Notes: generated by a model not told the origin, from the sequence alone. Counted from the stretch's first letter, positions 9,986 through 18,457 are shown. The stretch is 64,000 bases of DNA from CAYPNF01 sp964411985 (GCA_964411985.1 CAYPNF010000013.1:84258-148257), one strand, 5' to 3'. Translations and numbers: made by a program.

Positions 9986-11041
9986 ATGCTTCTCAAATCC
10001 AAAGATGACATCGCTCCGCAGTTGGCCCAGTTGGATGAACTGCTCCGCCTGCCTCTCACTTCCACCCAGAGAACCGCCATCGAACGTGAGAAGGCGATAC
10101 TCCGGGTTGGCTCTAGTGGTGAGAGAGATGCGGCATTCCAAATCGACTTCCGGCTGAAGGATCATGCCGACTGGGTAGTCATCCACGACTTGCGATTGGA
10201 GCATCGAGACCGCGTGGCGCAGATCGACCACTTGATATTCCATCCGAACTGGGAATTCTACGTTTTGGAAACCAAGGGCATCCGAACAAAAATGAAGATT
10301 CAGGGCGGGCAATGGAGTTTCATCCAGAACAACCATTGGCAAGGGATGGCCAATCCCGTCGAGCAGAACGCTCGTCACATTATGGTTTTGAAACAATTGT
10401 TGGAGGATCTCGACTGGCTTCCGCGCACCATGAGTGTTCGGGTAGTCCCGCGTTTCATTAACGTGGTCCTCGTTCCGCCCGGCTGTCATCTCCAGCAGAA
10501 TGATGGTTTGAACTGGGTCCTGCACATGGACGAGTTCGTCACGAAGGCTCGCCGGGACTTCAGCCTAGGAAACGCCATGCTGAACATTCTCCACTCGCAT
10601 TCTGGGAAACATGCCCGAGAACTGGGTGAAAAGCTGCTGACTATGCACACCCCTTTGCAGATCGATTACAGAAAACGTTTTGGCATCCCCCCTGACGCCG
10701 TTGAGGAACCTAAGAGCCAGTACAACCGGTCTGAGACCTTCTGTCAGTCTTGTGAAGTGGCACTCACCACCGCTGAAGTGTCTTACTGCCGCACCAACAA
10801 AGCCCGTTTCGGAGCACGCATGCTCTGCCGGAAATGCCAGTCTCAAGCCCCTTCCAACATGTCTGCCTCGCCCCTAGCGGCCCATGCCCCACCGAAAACC
10901 GCCGCCAAACCACCAGGCCCCGCTCAATGCGCGGAGTGCGGCACCGGAGTTGACTCAAAGGTGGTCGCGTTTTGCATACTCCGAGCTCCGAGGTTTAGGC
11001 AGCGCGTGCTGTGCAGACGTTGCCAGCGCCAGGCTCATTAG
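9986..11041 (+). CDS. NERD-domain nuclease-like protein with two C-terminal zinc ribbons
   Basis: 351 residues from ATG 9986 (MLLKSKDDIAPQL), chosen over ATG 9842 because the extra 48 residues look non-native. Residues about 40-160 form a NERD (nuclease-related) domain: SSGERDAAFQID, VAQIDHLIFHP and FYVLETKG give the E-D-ExK pattern of the restriction-endonuclease-like fold. Two C-terminal segments share a C-x2-C ... C ... RF-x4-LCRxCQ pattern (CQSCEVALTTAEVSYC and CAECGTGVDSKVVAFC), typical of four-cysteine zinc ribbons, and look like an internal duplication. A DNA-cleaving or DNA-binding role is likely. It follows the helicase on the same strand and converges on the methyltransferase-HNH-S24 gene 55 bp away. 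Defence role inferred from context. Confidence 0.85.
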   Translation: MLLKSKDDIAPQLAQLDELLRLPLTSTQRTAIEREKAILRVGSSGERDAAFQIDFRLKDHADWVVIHDLRLEHRDRVAQIDHLIFHPNWEFYVLETKGIRTKMKIQGGQWSFIQNNHWQGMANPVEQNARHIMVLKQLLEDLDWLPRTMSVRVVPRFINVVLVPPGCHLQQNDGLNWVLHMDEFVTKARRDFSLGNAMLNILHSHSGKHARELGEKLLTMHTPLQIDYRKRFGIPPDAVEEPKSQYNRSETFCQSCEVALTTAEVSYCRTNKARFGARMLCRKCQSQAPSNMSASPLAAHAPPKTAAKPPGPAQCAECGTGVDSKVVAFCILRAPRFRQRVLCRRCQRQAH

Positions 11042-11096
11042 ACGCATTTAGCGCAGAAGCTCACGACAAACAGATTTGTTCCTTCGCCACTTTTTC

Positions 11097-13337
11097 TCAC
11101 CCTTGCCCGATCACCCCAACCAACTCCCCTACTACTTTCAGCAGCCCCTCTTCAGCATCCTCGATCACGATCGGTTCGAACTCGGGGTTCAGCGGCTTCA
11201 GCACGATCCGGCTGTGCCGGAAGGATCCTGAAGGGTCCTCAGCCTTCTCGCTGAAGTAGCGCTTCACCGTCAGTCTTCCCCCAGTCTCCGGGTCCACACT
11301 GTCCCGTAGGGCCACGAGCACGTCCCGTCCCTGCCGCGATCCAGCCAGAGCACTGCCGCCACGGAACAGGCAGATGGACCCGTCCGGGATCTTCGGCTCC
11401 ATCGAGCGACCCACCACCCGGATTGCGAACATCTCCGAGGTCAGCCGGAACCCATCCACCCGGACCCATAGCCTATGTTCCTGTGGGTCCACGGCCGGCT
11501 GCTCTGGCCCAAAGGCCCCCGCAGCAGCCGCCAAGTCATAGAAAGGGACCAACGTGACAAAGCGCTCGGCAACCGGTGGGTCCTCGACCATCCGCAACCC
11601 TCGCTCGGCCTGGTCTTCCCCAACCGAGGCCCGCGCCGAGGTCGGTCTGCGGGCGGAACTGCCTCCGCAGGGCTCCCATCTCTCGACGCCGCTTTGCACG
11701 GCCGTGAACTCCAGCGCCTCCGCGACCGTACCGAACAACCGGTTTTCCCAATTGTCGGCCCTGGCCACCTCGACGCCAGCCAGCCTTCCCACCTCGAACG
11801 CGAATCGCTCAGGGTGGCGATCCCGCATGAGCGTCCAGTAATAAATTATGCACTCCTTCCGCTTGAGCACGAGCGAGCGGGACGGCAGGCGGTCGCGCTT
11901 CTGGTTGTTCACCACGGGTGAGGCGGGCAGGAGGTTCCACAGGTCGTTGTTCCTCCACAGCGCGAAAGGGATGGCGTGGTCCACGTCAAAACCATCCGCC
12001 AAACCCCGATCTGTCCAGACGCACACCTTCCCGTCCAACCCCTCGTACAGACTGCGTGCTGCCTGCACCTCCCGCTCCGGAATGGGAACCGTCAGCAACT
12101 GGTCAATCACCTGGCTGGCCCTCAAGTCACCCTGGGAGATTTCCTCCGTGAGTTCCGCCCAACGCAGGATTGTAGCGTCCGCAATCCAGCTCCCCATGAT
12201 CGACAGCTCCCGCCACAGGTCAGCGTCCATCACCACGCTCTTCGACAGCTTGTCATACTCAAAGGTGCCCGAACCCCCACCACCGGAAAAATAGACTGGG
12301 CCACTCCGGATCGTGTCGCACAGCCGGGACCGTACGGTGGTGTAAAGCGCGGCGGCCTTCGGCGACAGGGCGTTGCCTCGGTGAGCTACCGTGAAACCGC
12401 ACAGTCCCCCCATGTCCCGATACAACTTGATCAGCCTCTCGAGCTCGGCGCGAAAAGCGACGGGCTTCAGGCACCCGGGTTTCTCCCCGCGCTTCTGCGG
12501 AATGAATGTCTCCGACTCGAAGAGCGGCCAGAAGTACCCCAGCCATTTGTCGGCGATCAGCTTCAGTGGAATAGCCACGCGTCCCTCCGGCAGCCAGACG
12601 GCCGCGTGGTAGCTGGTCGTCGCCAGCTCGGCGAGGGCCCGAAACAGCGCCGGCTTGTAGGTCGCATCCTTCTTATCGCGATTCAGGATTCCCTGAACCT
12701 TGTCGAGGCTCCGCGAACCGTGCCCTTCCAAGACAAATAACTGGGTAGCCCAGCGCCGACCTGCCCGACCCAAAGAATCCTCCTCATCCCAACGGTTGAG
12801 CAGCCGGAAGCCGACCTTCTCGAACAGAAACCGGAACTTCTCGGGTGCCACCCCGTTGAACAGTCGGCCCTTCTCATCGCGGCGGGTTTTGGCATTGACC
12901 GACGGCCCTTCCAAGGGGGTTGAAACCAACATCCGCCCGCCAAGCTTCAGTATGCGGCGAAGATTGAATACCGTGTCGAACAGCAACTCTTCGGGCAGAT
13001 GCATGAGCACCGACCAGCAAAGTACCCCCTCGCAGGAGGCATTCTGGATGGTCGACAGGGCAGGTAGAGAGTCGGTGGTGACGCGGCCGGTCAGGACTGG
13101 GTAGTGGTGCCTGGCCTCGGCGAGCATCTCCGGTGACGCGTCCACGCCGATCCCGTCGTAGCCGGCCTGGAGCAGTGCATGGAGGTCTCGTCCCGCTCCG
13201 CACCCCACGTCCACAACCCTCGAGCCAGCTGGGAATGCCACGGCGAATAACCTGGCCGCCTCGCTCTTGACCTCCGTATAGGAGCGAGCGAAAGACTCCG
13301 CATCCGATCTGTAAACCTGGAGGGTCCGGGGATCCAT
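11097..13337 (-). CDS. Methyltransferase-HNH endonuclease-S24 peptidase triple fusion
   Basis: 746 residues. Residues 1-205 are a class I SAM-dependent methyltransferase (motif I VVDVGCGAGRD, 41-51; GVDASPEML). Residues 215-435 include DKKDATYKPALFRALAELA and a helical region often seen before HNH domains. Residues about 438-486 are an HNH nuclease: DVDHAIPFALWRNNDLWNLL (Asp451, His454) then NNQKRDRLPS. Residues 595-746 are a LexA/UmuD-type S24 peptidase, with GRSMEPKIPDGS (Ser645) and LTVKRY (Lys692) as the expected Ser-Lys dyad and a candidate Ala606-Gly607 cleavage site in AAAAGAF. The protein could modify and cut DNA and sense damage by self-cleavage. It converges with the NERD gene. No DNA-binding HTH was seen. 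Activity is inferred, not shown. Confidence 0.9.
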   Translation of the reverse strand: MDPRTLQVYRSDAESFARSYTEVKSEAARLFAVAFPAGSRVVDVGCGAGRDLHALLQAGYDGIGVDASPEMLAEARHHYPVLTGRVTTDSLPALSTIQNASCEGVLCWSVLMHLPEELLFDTVFNLRRILKLGGRMLVSTPLEGPSVNAKTRRDEKGRLFNGVAPEKFRFLFEKVGFRLLNRWDEEDSLGRAGRRWATQLFVLEGHGSRSLDKVQGILNRDKKDATYKPALFRALAELATTSYHAAVWLPEGRVAIPLKLIADKWLGYFWPLFESETFIPQKRGEKPGCLKPVAFRAELERLIKLYRDMGGLCGFTVAHRGNALSPKAAALYTTVRSRLCDTIRSGPVYFSGGGGSGTFEYDKLSKSVVMDADLWRELSIMGSWIADATILRWAELTEEISQGDLRASQVIDQLLTVPIPEREVQAARSLYEGLDGKVCVWTDRGLADGFDVDHAIPFALWRNNDLWNLLPASPVVNNQKRDRLPSRSLVLKRKECIIYYWTLMRDRHPERFAFEVGRLAGVEVARADNWENRLFGTVAEALEFTAVQSGVERWEPCGGSSARRPTSARASVGEDQAERGLRMVEDPPVAERFVTLVPFYDLAAAAGAFGPEQPAVDPQEHRLWVRVDGFRLTSEMFAIRVVGRSMEPKIPDGSICLFRGGSALAGSRQGRDVLVALRDSVDPETGGRLTVKRYFSEKAEDPSGSFRHSRIVLKPLNPEFEPIVIEDAEEGLLKVVGELVGVIGQG

Positions 13338-13440
13338 GAGATCGCTGTGTCTCTTCCCAACGGCAGTGCTTTCTCTCCCTATTCAACCTTTACACAGGCA
13401 AAGCGCAAATCATTTCCCAATGACGGCGTACAACGCCTGC

Positions 13441-13464
13441 TCGCCTTCTTCCGAAGGCGACTAC
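13441..13464. repeat. TCGCCTTC palindrome, first copy
   Basis: TCGCCTTC-TTCC-GAAGGCGA then CTAC: 8-bp arms with a 4-nt loop. It is repeated at 22517-22540 (identical over 24 nt) and in degraded form at 14327-14350. It lies just upstream of repeat segment C. Confidence 0.85.
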
Positions 13465-13471
13465 GGAAGTT

Positions 13472-13507
13472 TCTCTTCATGGCCCTTCCAGCGCTTCATG
13501 GTGCAAA
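13472..13507 (+). repeat. Partial CTTCATGG repeat, copy C
   Basis: TCTCTTCATGGCCCTTCC followed by AGCGCTTCATGGTG matches the central part of the 89-bp repeat (CTCTTCATGGTCCTTCC ... CCTTCATGGTG). Lies between the fusion-protein gene and the toxin-antitoxin pair. Confidence 0.7.
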
Positions 13508-13638
13508 TCAGTTGTGCTCAACCATGAAAAAGGGCCGAAGCAAGGGAAAATCCCCAACGGTAGGGCGACGTTGTCCACTCCATGGCCGCGTTCCAAAAAC
13601 CGCTTGTCATAACCTCTAGCGAGTGGGAGATTCCTACC

Positions 13639-13875
13639 ATGACGGTGGTAGCCGACAACAAAAAGCGAGTCACCCTGCGCCTGGCCAAGCCGGGCGAAAG
13701 GTTCGATGTTGAGCTGGTGGGCGATGGAAAGTACGTGCTGACCAGAATGGAACCTATTCGCGGCTCGCGCCCCGCCAAAGTGAGGATCCAAAAACAAGGG
13801 GAGTATTCCGTAGGCGTTCTTGACCACCCCATCAGTGAACAGGCCATCAAACAGGCGTTGAGCGAATTCCCGTGA
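13639..13875 (+). CDS. Antitoxin of a VapBC-type module
   Basis: 78 residues from ATG 13639, preceded by GGGAGA nine bases upstream. An in-frame ATG at 13582 would add 19 unconvincing residues. The sequence (VVADNKKRVTLRLAKPGERF, DVELVGDGKYVLTRME) looks like a short AbrB/MazE-like swapped-hairpin domain, giving DNA binding and autoregulation; the C-terminal part (EYSVGVLDHPIS...) would bind and block the toxin. The stop codon overlaps the start of the PIN-domain gene by four bases, the classical toxin-antitoxin coupling. The pair is bracketed by repeat copies C and D, suggesting gain as a unit. Confidence 0.82.
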   Translation: MTVVADNKKRVTLRLAKPGERFDVELVGDGKYVLTRMEPIRGSRPAKVRIQKQGEYSVGVLDHPISEQAIKQALSEFP

Positions 13876-14246
13876 AACATCTGCTCGACGTGAACGTTCT
13901 GCTGGCAGCCATCTGGGACAATCATCCCTCCCACGCGCGAGCTTTTGACTGGTTGTCGGGGAAGGATATTCTGCTCTGCCCTCTGTGCGAGTTGGGCTTC
14001 CTGCGGGTTAGCACTCAGCGAAAAGCTATCAACGCACCCATGGATAAAGCCAGGCTGCTACTGGAAAAGTTCTGTAGTGAACGCAAAGCAGGATGGATTC
14101 CTGACGACCTTGCGGCCTTGGATTCGTCCCCGAAAAGGTCGGAGGAGGTGACGGACTCGTACTTGGCAGACCTGGCGGCCAAACACGGCGCGAAGCTCGC
14201 TACTCTCGACCAGGGTATATCACACCCAGCCGCAGAGGTAATCTAG
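13872..14246 (+). CDS. VapC-like PIN-domain toxin ribonuclease
   Basis: 124 residues starting at GTG 13872, overlapping the antitoxin stop (GTGA). PIN-domain acidic residues are visible: Asp in HLLDVNVLLAA, Glu in CPLCELGFLRVS, and an Asp pair near the C-terminus (TDSYLADLAAKHG and LATLDQGI). PIN toxins of this type are metal-dependent RNases that cut tRNA or rRNA when the labile antitoxin is lost. Length is normal for the family and no inactivating change is seen. Confidence 0.88.
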   Translation: MKHLLDVNVLLAAIWDNHPSHARAFDWLSGKDILLCPLCELGFLRVSTQRKAINAPMDKARLLLEKFCSERKAGWIPDDLAALDSSPKRSEEVTDSYLADLAAKHGAKLATLDQGISHPAAEVI

Positions 14247-14326
14247 TGTAATCCTCCGGTCCTGGGCAAGATTGGTTGGCTGAGCGGCAGGGTTGCGGCG
14301 GGCCCTGCCCTACCTTTGTCGGCCAC

Positions 14327-14386
14327 TCGCCTTCTTCCGAAGACCACTAAAGACATCCCTCTTCATGGCCCTTCATGGTGAACCTC
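14327..14386 (+). repeat. Composite repeat, copy D (degraded palindrome plus CTTCATGG segment)
   Basis: 14327-14350 is TCGCCTTCTTCCGAAG with a degraded right end; 14358-14386 is CCCTCTTCATGGCCCTTCATGGTG plus flank. The order (palindrome then CTTCATGG segment) is the same as at 13441-13507, so copies C and D flank the toxin-antitoxin pair as direct repeats. Confidence 0.75.
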
Positions 14387-15848
14387 AATTCGTGGGGGGC
14401 TGAAGCATGAGGGGCACGGCGTTGGTGCCTGAGGGCGCGGCGGGCAGGTTCAACTCGCTACGCAACCGGCCCTGGAGCTCAGGCGGCAAGCCGTTTTCCG
14501 GGTCCAGCAGACGATTCACCACCTCCTGTTTCATCTGCTCGAGCGGAGGCAAGCCCACGCGCTTGAGGGAATCCCCCTGAACCGTTCGCATGTAGCGCGC
14601 CCACACACTCTTGGCCAGCGCCGCCAGGCCGTTGGCCTGGTCGTACTCACCGATGGTGAGGTTGCGATACGACTGCTGCAGGATGGCGTAAATGTTCGAC
14701 ACCGTCTTGTTCATGTCGGTTTCCCCGGCGTCCTCGCTCACCCGGCTCACCGCGTACTCGTCCAGGCTGAGCCCGGGCTCGTACCGGTCCGGATATTTCT
14801 TCTTGATCACATCGAGCCAGCGATTGGCCTCGTCTCTGCGGCTGTGGATGTAGAGGAAATAGACGGCGTCCAGGAGAAAATTCCGGTGTCCAATGGCGAT
14901 GTGCTGGCGCATCTCGACATCGTCCGCCATCTGTTCTTCGTACGCGGCGTTGGTCTTGTCGATGATGTCCAGGTTGGGTCCGAATTCGAAGCTTTGCCCT
15001 GCGGAATGCCGGATGAGGCGTCCGCGCTGGAAAGCGAGTTGCATGGACTGGTAGATGACCCGCCGCAGGGTGATCATATCCTCCTTGGTTTTGGCCTGTT
15101 TTCGCCCCTGGAAGGCCCAATAGATGGCGTGCGCTTCCGGCAGACGCCAGTCCAGCGGGCCGTACTGCGTGTCCACCTCTTTCATGACCCCCGGATCCAT
15201 TTTGTAAACCTGCCTCAATTCCTCGGCGCGTTTCCGGTAGACGTCGGTCTTGGGGCTGATCAATTGGTCAAAGTCGGGTCTCCCTCCGTCGAAGAGGGAA
15301 TGCATTTTGCTCGCCCACATGCTTTTGTAGTACAGATGGGCATCGTCCAGGTTGTGCCCCATCTTGTGCTGGAAGAACCAGCCCAGCTCGCGGTACAGCA
15401 GCACCTCGTTGGGGTTGTACTTTAGCGCCTCGTCCCGCAGCAGTTCCACCCCGCGCATCACCCATTGGTATCGATCCGGGGGATCGCTGAACTTGACCGA
15501 GATGTTATAGGCCATGTTCCAGGCCTGCACGATCCAGACGGTCTTGAAGTGCGGCTGCAGCTTGGTGATCCAATCGGCCAACTGCACCATCTCGAAAAAC
15601 TTATCTTCGTCTTGCAGCTCCATCGCCCGAATCCACAGGGCATTGGCGATCAACCCCCGGAAACCGCCCAGCACCACCGTGGTGAACACCAGCACGGGTG
15701 GCGCGTTCTTGAGCGGGGTGACGCGAGTGTAGCCCATCTCGCTGCGGGCCAGGTTGAGCTTCCGCTGCATGAACGAGGAAGAAACCAGCAAGGCCAGCGC
15801 CAGCAGCGCCACCATCGGTTTGAAAAGTCGGGATCGGCCGTCGTGCAT
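14385..15848 (-). CDS. Membrane-anchored protein of an ABC export operon, function unknown
   Basis: 487 residues. One N-terminal hydrophobic segment (about 11-27, MVALLALALLVSSSFMQ) anchors or exports the protein. The rest is helical and Trp/Tyr/Leu-rich (LADWITKLQPHFKTVWIVQ, LLYRELGWFFQHKMGHN), reminiscent of TPR-like solenoids, and ends in a Pro/Ala-rich tail. It follows the ABC permease by 9 bp and is the third gene of an operon with an ATPase and permease, so it is likely a periplasmic or membrane partner of that transporter. No enzymatic motif was recognised. Confidence 0.8.
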   Translation of the reverse strand: MHDGRSRLFKPMVALLALALLVSSSFMQRKLNLARSEMGYTRVTPLKNAPPVLVFTTVVLGGFRGLIANALWIRAMELQDEDKFFEMVQLADWITKLQPHFKTVWIVQAWNMAYNISVKFSDPPDRYQWVMRGVELLRDEALKYNPNEVLLYRELGWFFQHKMGHNLDDAHLYYKSMWASKMHSLFDGGRPDFDQLISPKTDVYRKRAEELRQVYKMDPGVMKEVDTQYGPLDWRLPEAHAIYWAFQGRKQAKTKEDMITLRRVIYQSMQLAFQRGRLIRHSAGQSFEFGPNLDIIDKTNAAYEEQMADDVEMRQHIAIGHRNFLLDAVYFLYIHSRRDEANRWLDVIKKKYPDRYEPGLSLDEYAVSRVSEDAGETDMNKTVSNIYAILQQSYRNLTIGEYDQANGLAALAKSVWARYMRTVQGDSLKRVGLPPLEQMKQEVVNRLLDPENGLPPELQGRLRSELNLPAAPSGTNAVPLMLQPPTN

Positions 15849-15857
15849 AGTTCGTCC

Positions 15858-17237
15858 CTATACTTTGCTCTGCCCGGTAGCGAGCTCCCGGCGCGTCAAC
15901 GCGGTGATGCCAATCGCGGCGAAGACTCCGCCCATGACCACCAGGATCTGGAACACCGCAGCCCCCAGCTGGCCCCAAGTGATGCTCCGACCCGTGCTCA
16001 GCGAGTCGATGGGCGAGAAGCCCCGGACCAGGTTGACCGTCCTGAACATGACCTTGAAAGCACCCACCGCAACGCTGTCAAAAACGCTGGGCGAGTCCGC
16101 CACCCCCGTCTCATGGTTCACCTCTCCCACGGTCCCTTGCTCGATCACTTGGGACATCGTGCCGGTGGAGAACGCCACGATCAGCACCCCGAGCGATACG
16201 AAAGCCGCCACGGGAAAGGAAAGGAAGCTGCCCGCCGCCAACCCCACGCAGGCCAGCAAGCCCAGCCAGCAGAGCACGATGCCGACGCCCCGGCAGAAGT
16301 TCAGCCCAAAGCCGCCCTCGCGGTACAGCAGCTCCATCCCATCTTCCAAGGGGAACAACAGCGCCACCTCATTCTGATTCACAAAGGTCACCGTCAGCGT
16401 GCCCTGCTCGTTGAAAAGGTCGCCCGGAATATAGAACTCATGGAAGGTCTCCGGGGCTTGGCTTTTGACCTCCCGATAATGTTTCGGCGATGCGGGATCC
16501 CCAATGTCCCACATGCCCATGAAAGTCCCGGAAGGAGACCGGTCGGCGGAAAAGAACTTCACACGCAGGAACAACGGTTGGCCGCGAAGCTTCTCCTTCT
16601 CGGCTCCCAGTTCGAGATTCCATACCCGTTGATATCCCGGAGGCACCACTTGTAGTTGGGCCTTCAACTGCTCCCGCAGAATCTTGCGTACCTCCTGGCG
16701 GTCCATCGCCGCCACGGTCTCGTTCTTCAGGCGCTCCTGCAGCAGTTTCTCCACTCCCTCCTCGACATCCGGGATGGGTTCCTTGACGGATCCGCGGGCC
16801 ACGAACACCTCACTTCTCAGGATTTCCTGCTGCGGTTCCGGCAGTTTCTGCGCCCGCCACTGAATCTGCACGAACACGATGGCGGCAGAAACACCCAGTA
16901 ACAGAGTATTCAGACCCACAATCCCCAGCCATTTGCCGACCCAGATTTGCCAGCGTGCCACCGGCTTGGCCGCCACCACCTGCAATTGGCATTCCTCCAC
17001 GTCCTTGGCCAGGGTGCCGCAGGACAGCCAGAGGGTGGACATGCCCAGCAGAGCGGTGATGAGCCCCAGGGTGTAGGTGAGAACAATCTGCGTGAGCCCG
17101 CGCGCCGTGCCATCGTCCTTGATCACCAGTGGCAGGATCAACACCGCCGCGATCAGAATCACCGCCAGCACTGGCACCAGGCGGAACCGGAATCCGGCCT
17201 TGAAGGTCAGTCTCGCAATCGCCAGTAGAGCCTGCAT
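15858..17237 (-). CDS. ABC-2 type transporter permease
   Basis: 459 residues. Hydrophobic segments: one near residues 14-37 (FRFRLVPVLAVILIAAVLIL), others at about 50-70 and 100-125, then a large extracytoplasmic domain (about 130-310), then further segments (GVGIVLCWLGLLACVGLAAG, AAFVSLGVLIVAF, ILVVMGGVFAAIGI). This matches ABC-2 permeases with a long external loop. The ATPase gene ends 5 bp upstream and the membrane-anchored partner starts 9 bp downstream. Substrate unknown; NatAB-like or gliding-type exporters are possible homologues. Confidence 0.85.
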   Translation of the reverse strand: MQALLAIARLTFKAGFRFRLVPVLAVILIAAVLILPLVIKDDGTARGLTQIVLTYTLGLITALLGMSTLWLSCGTLAKDVEECQLQVVAAKPVARWQIWVGKWLGIVGLNTLLLGVSAAIVFVQIQWRAQKLPEPQQEILRSEVFVARGSVKEPIPDVEEGVEKLLQERLKNETVAAMDRQEVRKILREQLKAQLQVVPPGYQRVWNLELGAEKEKLRGQPLFLRVKFFSADRSPSGTFMGMWDIGDPASPKHYREVKSQAPETFHEFYIPGDLFNEQGTLTVTFVNQNEVALLFPLEDGMELLYREGGFGLNFCRGVGIVLCWLGLLACVGLAAGSFLSFPVAAFVSLGVLIVAFSTGTMSQVIEQGTVGEVNHETGVADSPSVFDSVAVGAFKVMFRTVNLVRGFSPIDSLSTGRSITWGQLGAAVFQILVVMGGVFAAIGITALTRRELATGQSKV

Positions 17238-17242
17238 AGTCC

Positions 17243-18457
17243 CTAGTTCTTCGGCCCGCCCAGCAAGCCCGAGAGTTTCTCGTTCGCCTTGTCCATCTCC
17301 GCCGGCTTGGGAATCGGAACCGCGACCTTGGGCGCGGCCGCCGTTTCCTGCTGGGAAAGACGTTCCAAGCGGGACGTGTCCACCGCCTGTGCCGCCGGAA
17401 CGGAAGCTGCCGCAGGCTGCTCCCCAGCCGGTGGCGGCTCCACTGCAGTCAAACGTTCCAGGACCTTGTCAGCCCCCACCGCAGGCTCCGCGCCGCCCCG
17501 CAGATAGGCCGCCACCCGGTGACCCGAGGTGGCGCCGGAGGTGCTTTCAGTCTGCTTGGCTCGTTCCACCACGCCGAGAAAGTAGCTCTCCAGGTTCTGC
17601 GTGGGGGTGGTGAGACGCACCCTGTCCTGGCCCACCTCGCGCCGCAAAATCTCCAGGACTTTCTCCATGGTCTCCCGAGGCAGGTTCGGTGTCGTGATCG
17701 TGACTGCATCCGGCTCTGCCAGCAGATCCCGGAGCGCCCCCTTGGCCTGGATCCGTCCTCCGTAATAGATCACCACCCGGTCACACACATCCTCCACATC
17801 GGCCAACAAATGGCTGCTCAAAATCACCGTCTTGCCCCGCTGCGCCAGGGCCAGAATCAGGTCCTTCACCTCGCGACACCCGATCGGATCCAAGCCCGCG
17901 GTCGGTTCATCCAAAATCACCAGGTCCGGATCATTGATGAGGGCCTGGGCCAACCCGATGCGGCGCTGCATCCCCTTGGAAAACTCCCCCACCGTCCGAC
18001 GACGCACCTGGCTCAACCCCACCATCTCCAGCAATTCCTCGGTGCGGCGCTTGCGGTCCTTGGTTTCGATCTCAAAAAGGTTGCCGAAGAAATCCAGCGT
18101 TTCGGCCGAATCCAGATAACGGTAAAGGTACGATTCCTCAGGAAGATACCCGATCTTCGACTTGGTGCGGACATGCCGAGGCGAATGCCCAAAAACCTCG
18201 ATGTGCCCTTTGGTCGGATACAAGAGGCCCAGCAGCATCTTGACGGTGGTCGATTTCCCCGATCCGTTCGGGCCCAGCAAGCCGAAGACTTCACCCCGGC
18301 GCACCTCGAAATCCACCCCGTCCACGGCTTTGGCCTTCGGCCGACCCCAGAAATCCTTGAAGACCTTGGTCAAACCACGCACCGATACCACGACTTCACC
18401 GCTGGGTGCGGTGCGGGCCACTTTTTCGTCCACTAAGACCGGTTCTGCTGTCGGCAT
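17243..18457 (-). CDS. ABC transporter ATP-binding subunit
   Basis: 404 residues. Walker A LLGPNGSGKSTTVKM, Q-loop region IGYLPEESYLYRY, signature FSKGMQRRIGLAQAL, Walker B and D-loop LVILDEPTAGLDP and the H-loop LSSHLLADVE are all present, so it should be active. After about residue 310 there is an unusual Ala/Pro/Val-rich tail (EPPPAGEQPAAASVPAAQAV) not needed for ATPase function. First gene of the three-gene ABC-2 operon running to 14385. Confidence 0.93.
   Translation of the reverse strand: MPTAEPVLVDEKVARTAPSGEVVVSVRGLTKVFKDFWGRPKAKAVDGVDFEVRRGEVFGLLGPNGSGKSTTVKMLLGLLYPTKGHIEVFGHSPRHVRTKSKIGYLPEESYLYRYLDSAETLDFFGNLFEIETKDRKRRTEELLEMVGLSQVRRRTVGEFSKGMQRRIGLAQALINDPDLVILDEPTAGLDPIGCREVKDLILALAQRGKTVILSSHLLADVEDVCDRVVIYYGGRIQAKGALRDLLAEPDAVTITTPNLPRETMEKVLEILRREVGQDRVRLTTPTQNLESYFLGVVERAKQTESTSGATSGHRVAAYLRGGAEPAVGADKVLERLTAVEPPPAGEQPAAASVPAAQAVDTSRLERLSQQETAAAPKVAVPIPKPAEMDKANEKLSGLLGGPKN

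Noticed and set aside
15465..16655. 396-residue plus-strand frame across the ABC permease and partner genes
   Set aside because: Spans two real minus-strand genes and is Arg/Gln/His-rich, a GC-shadow pattern.
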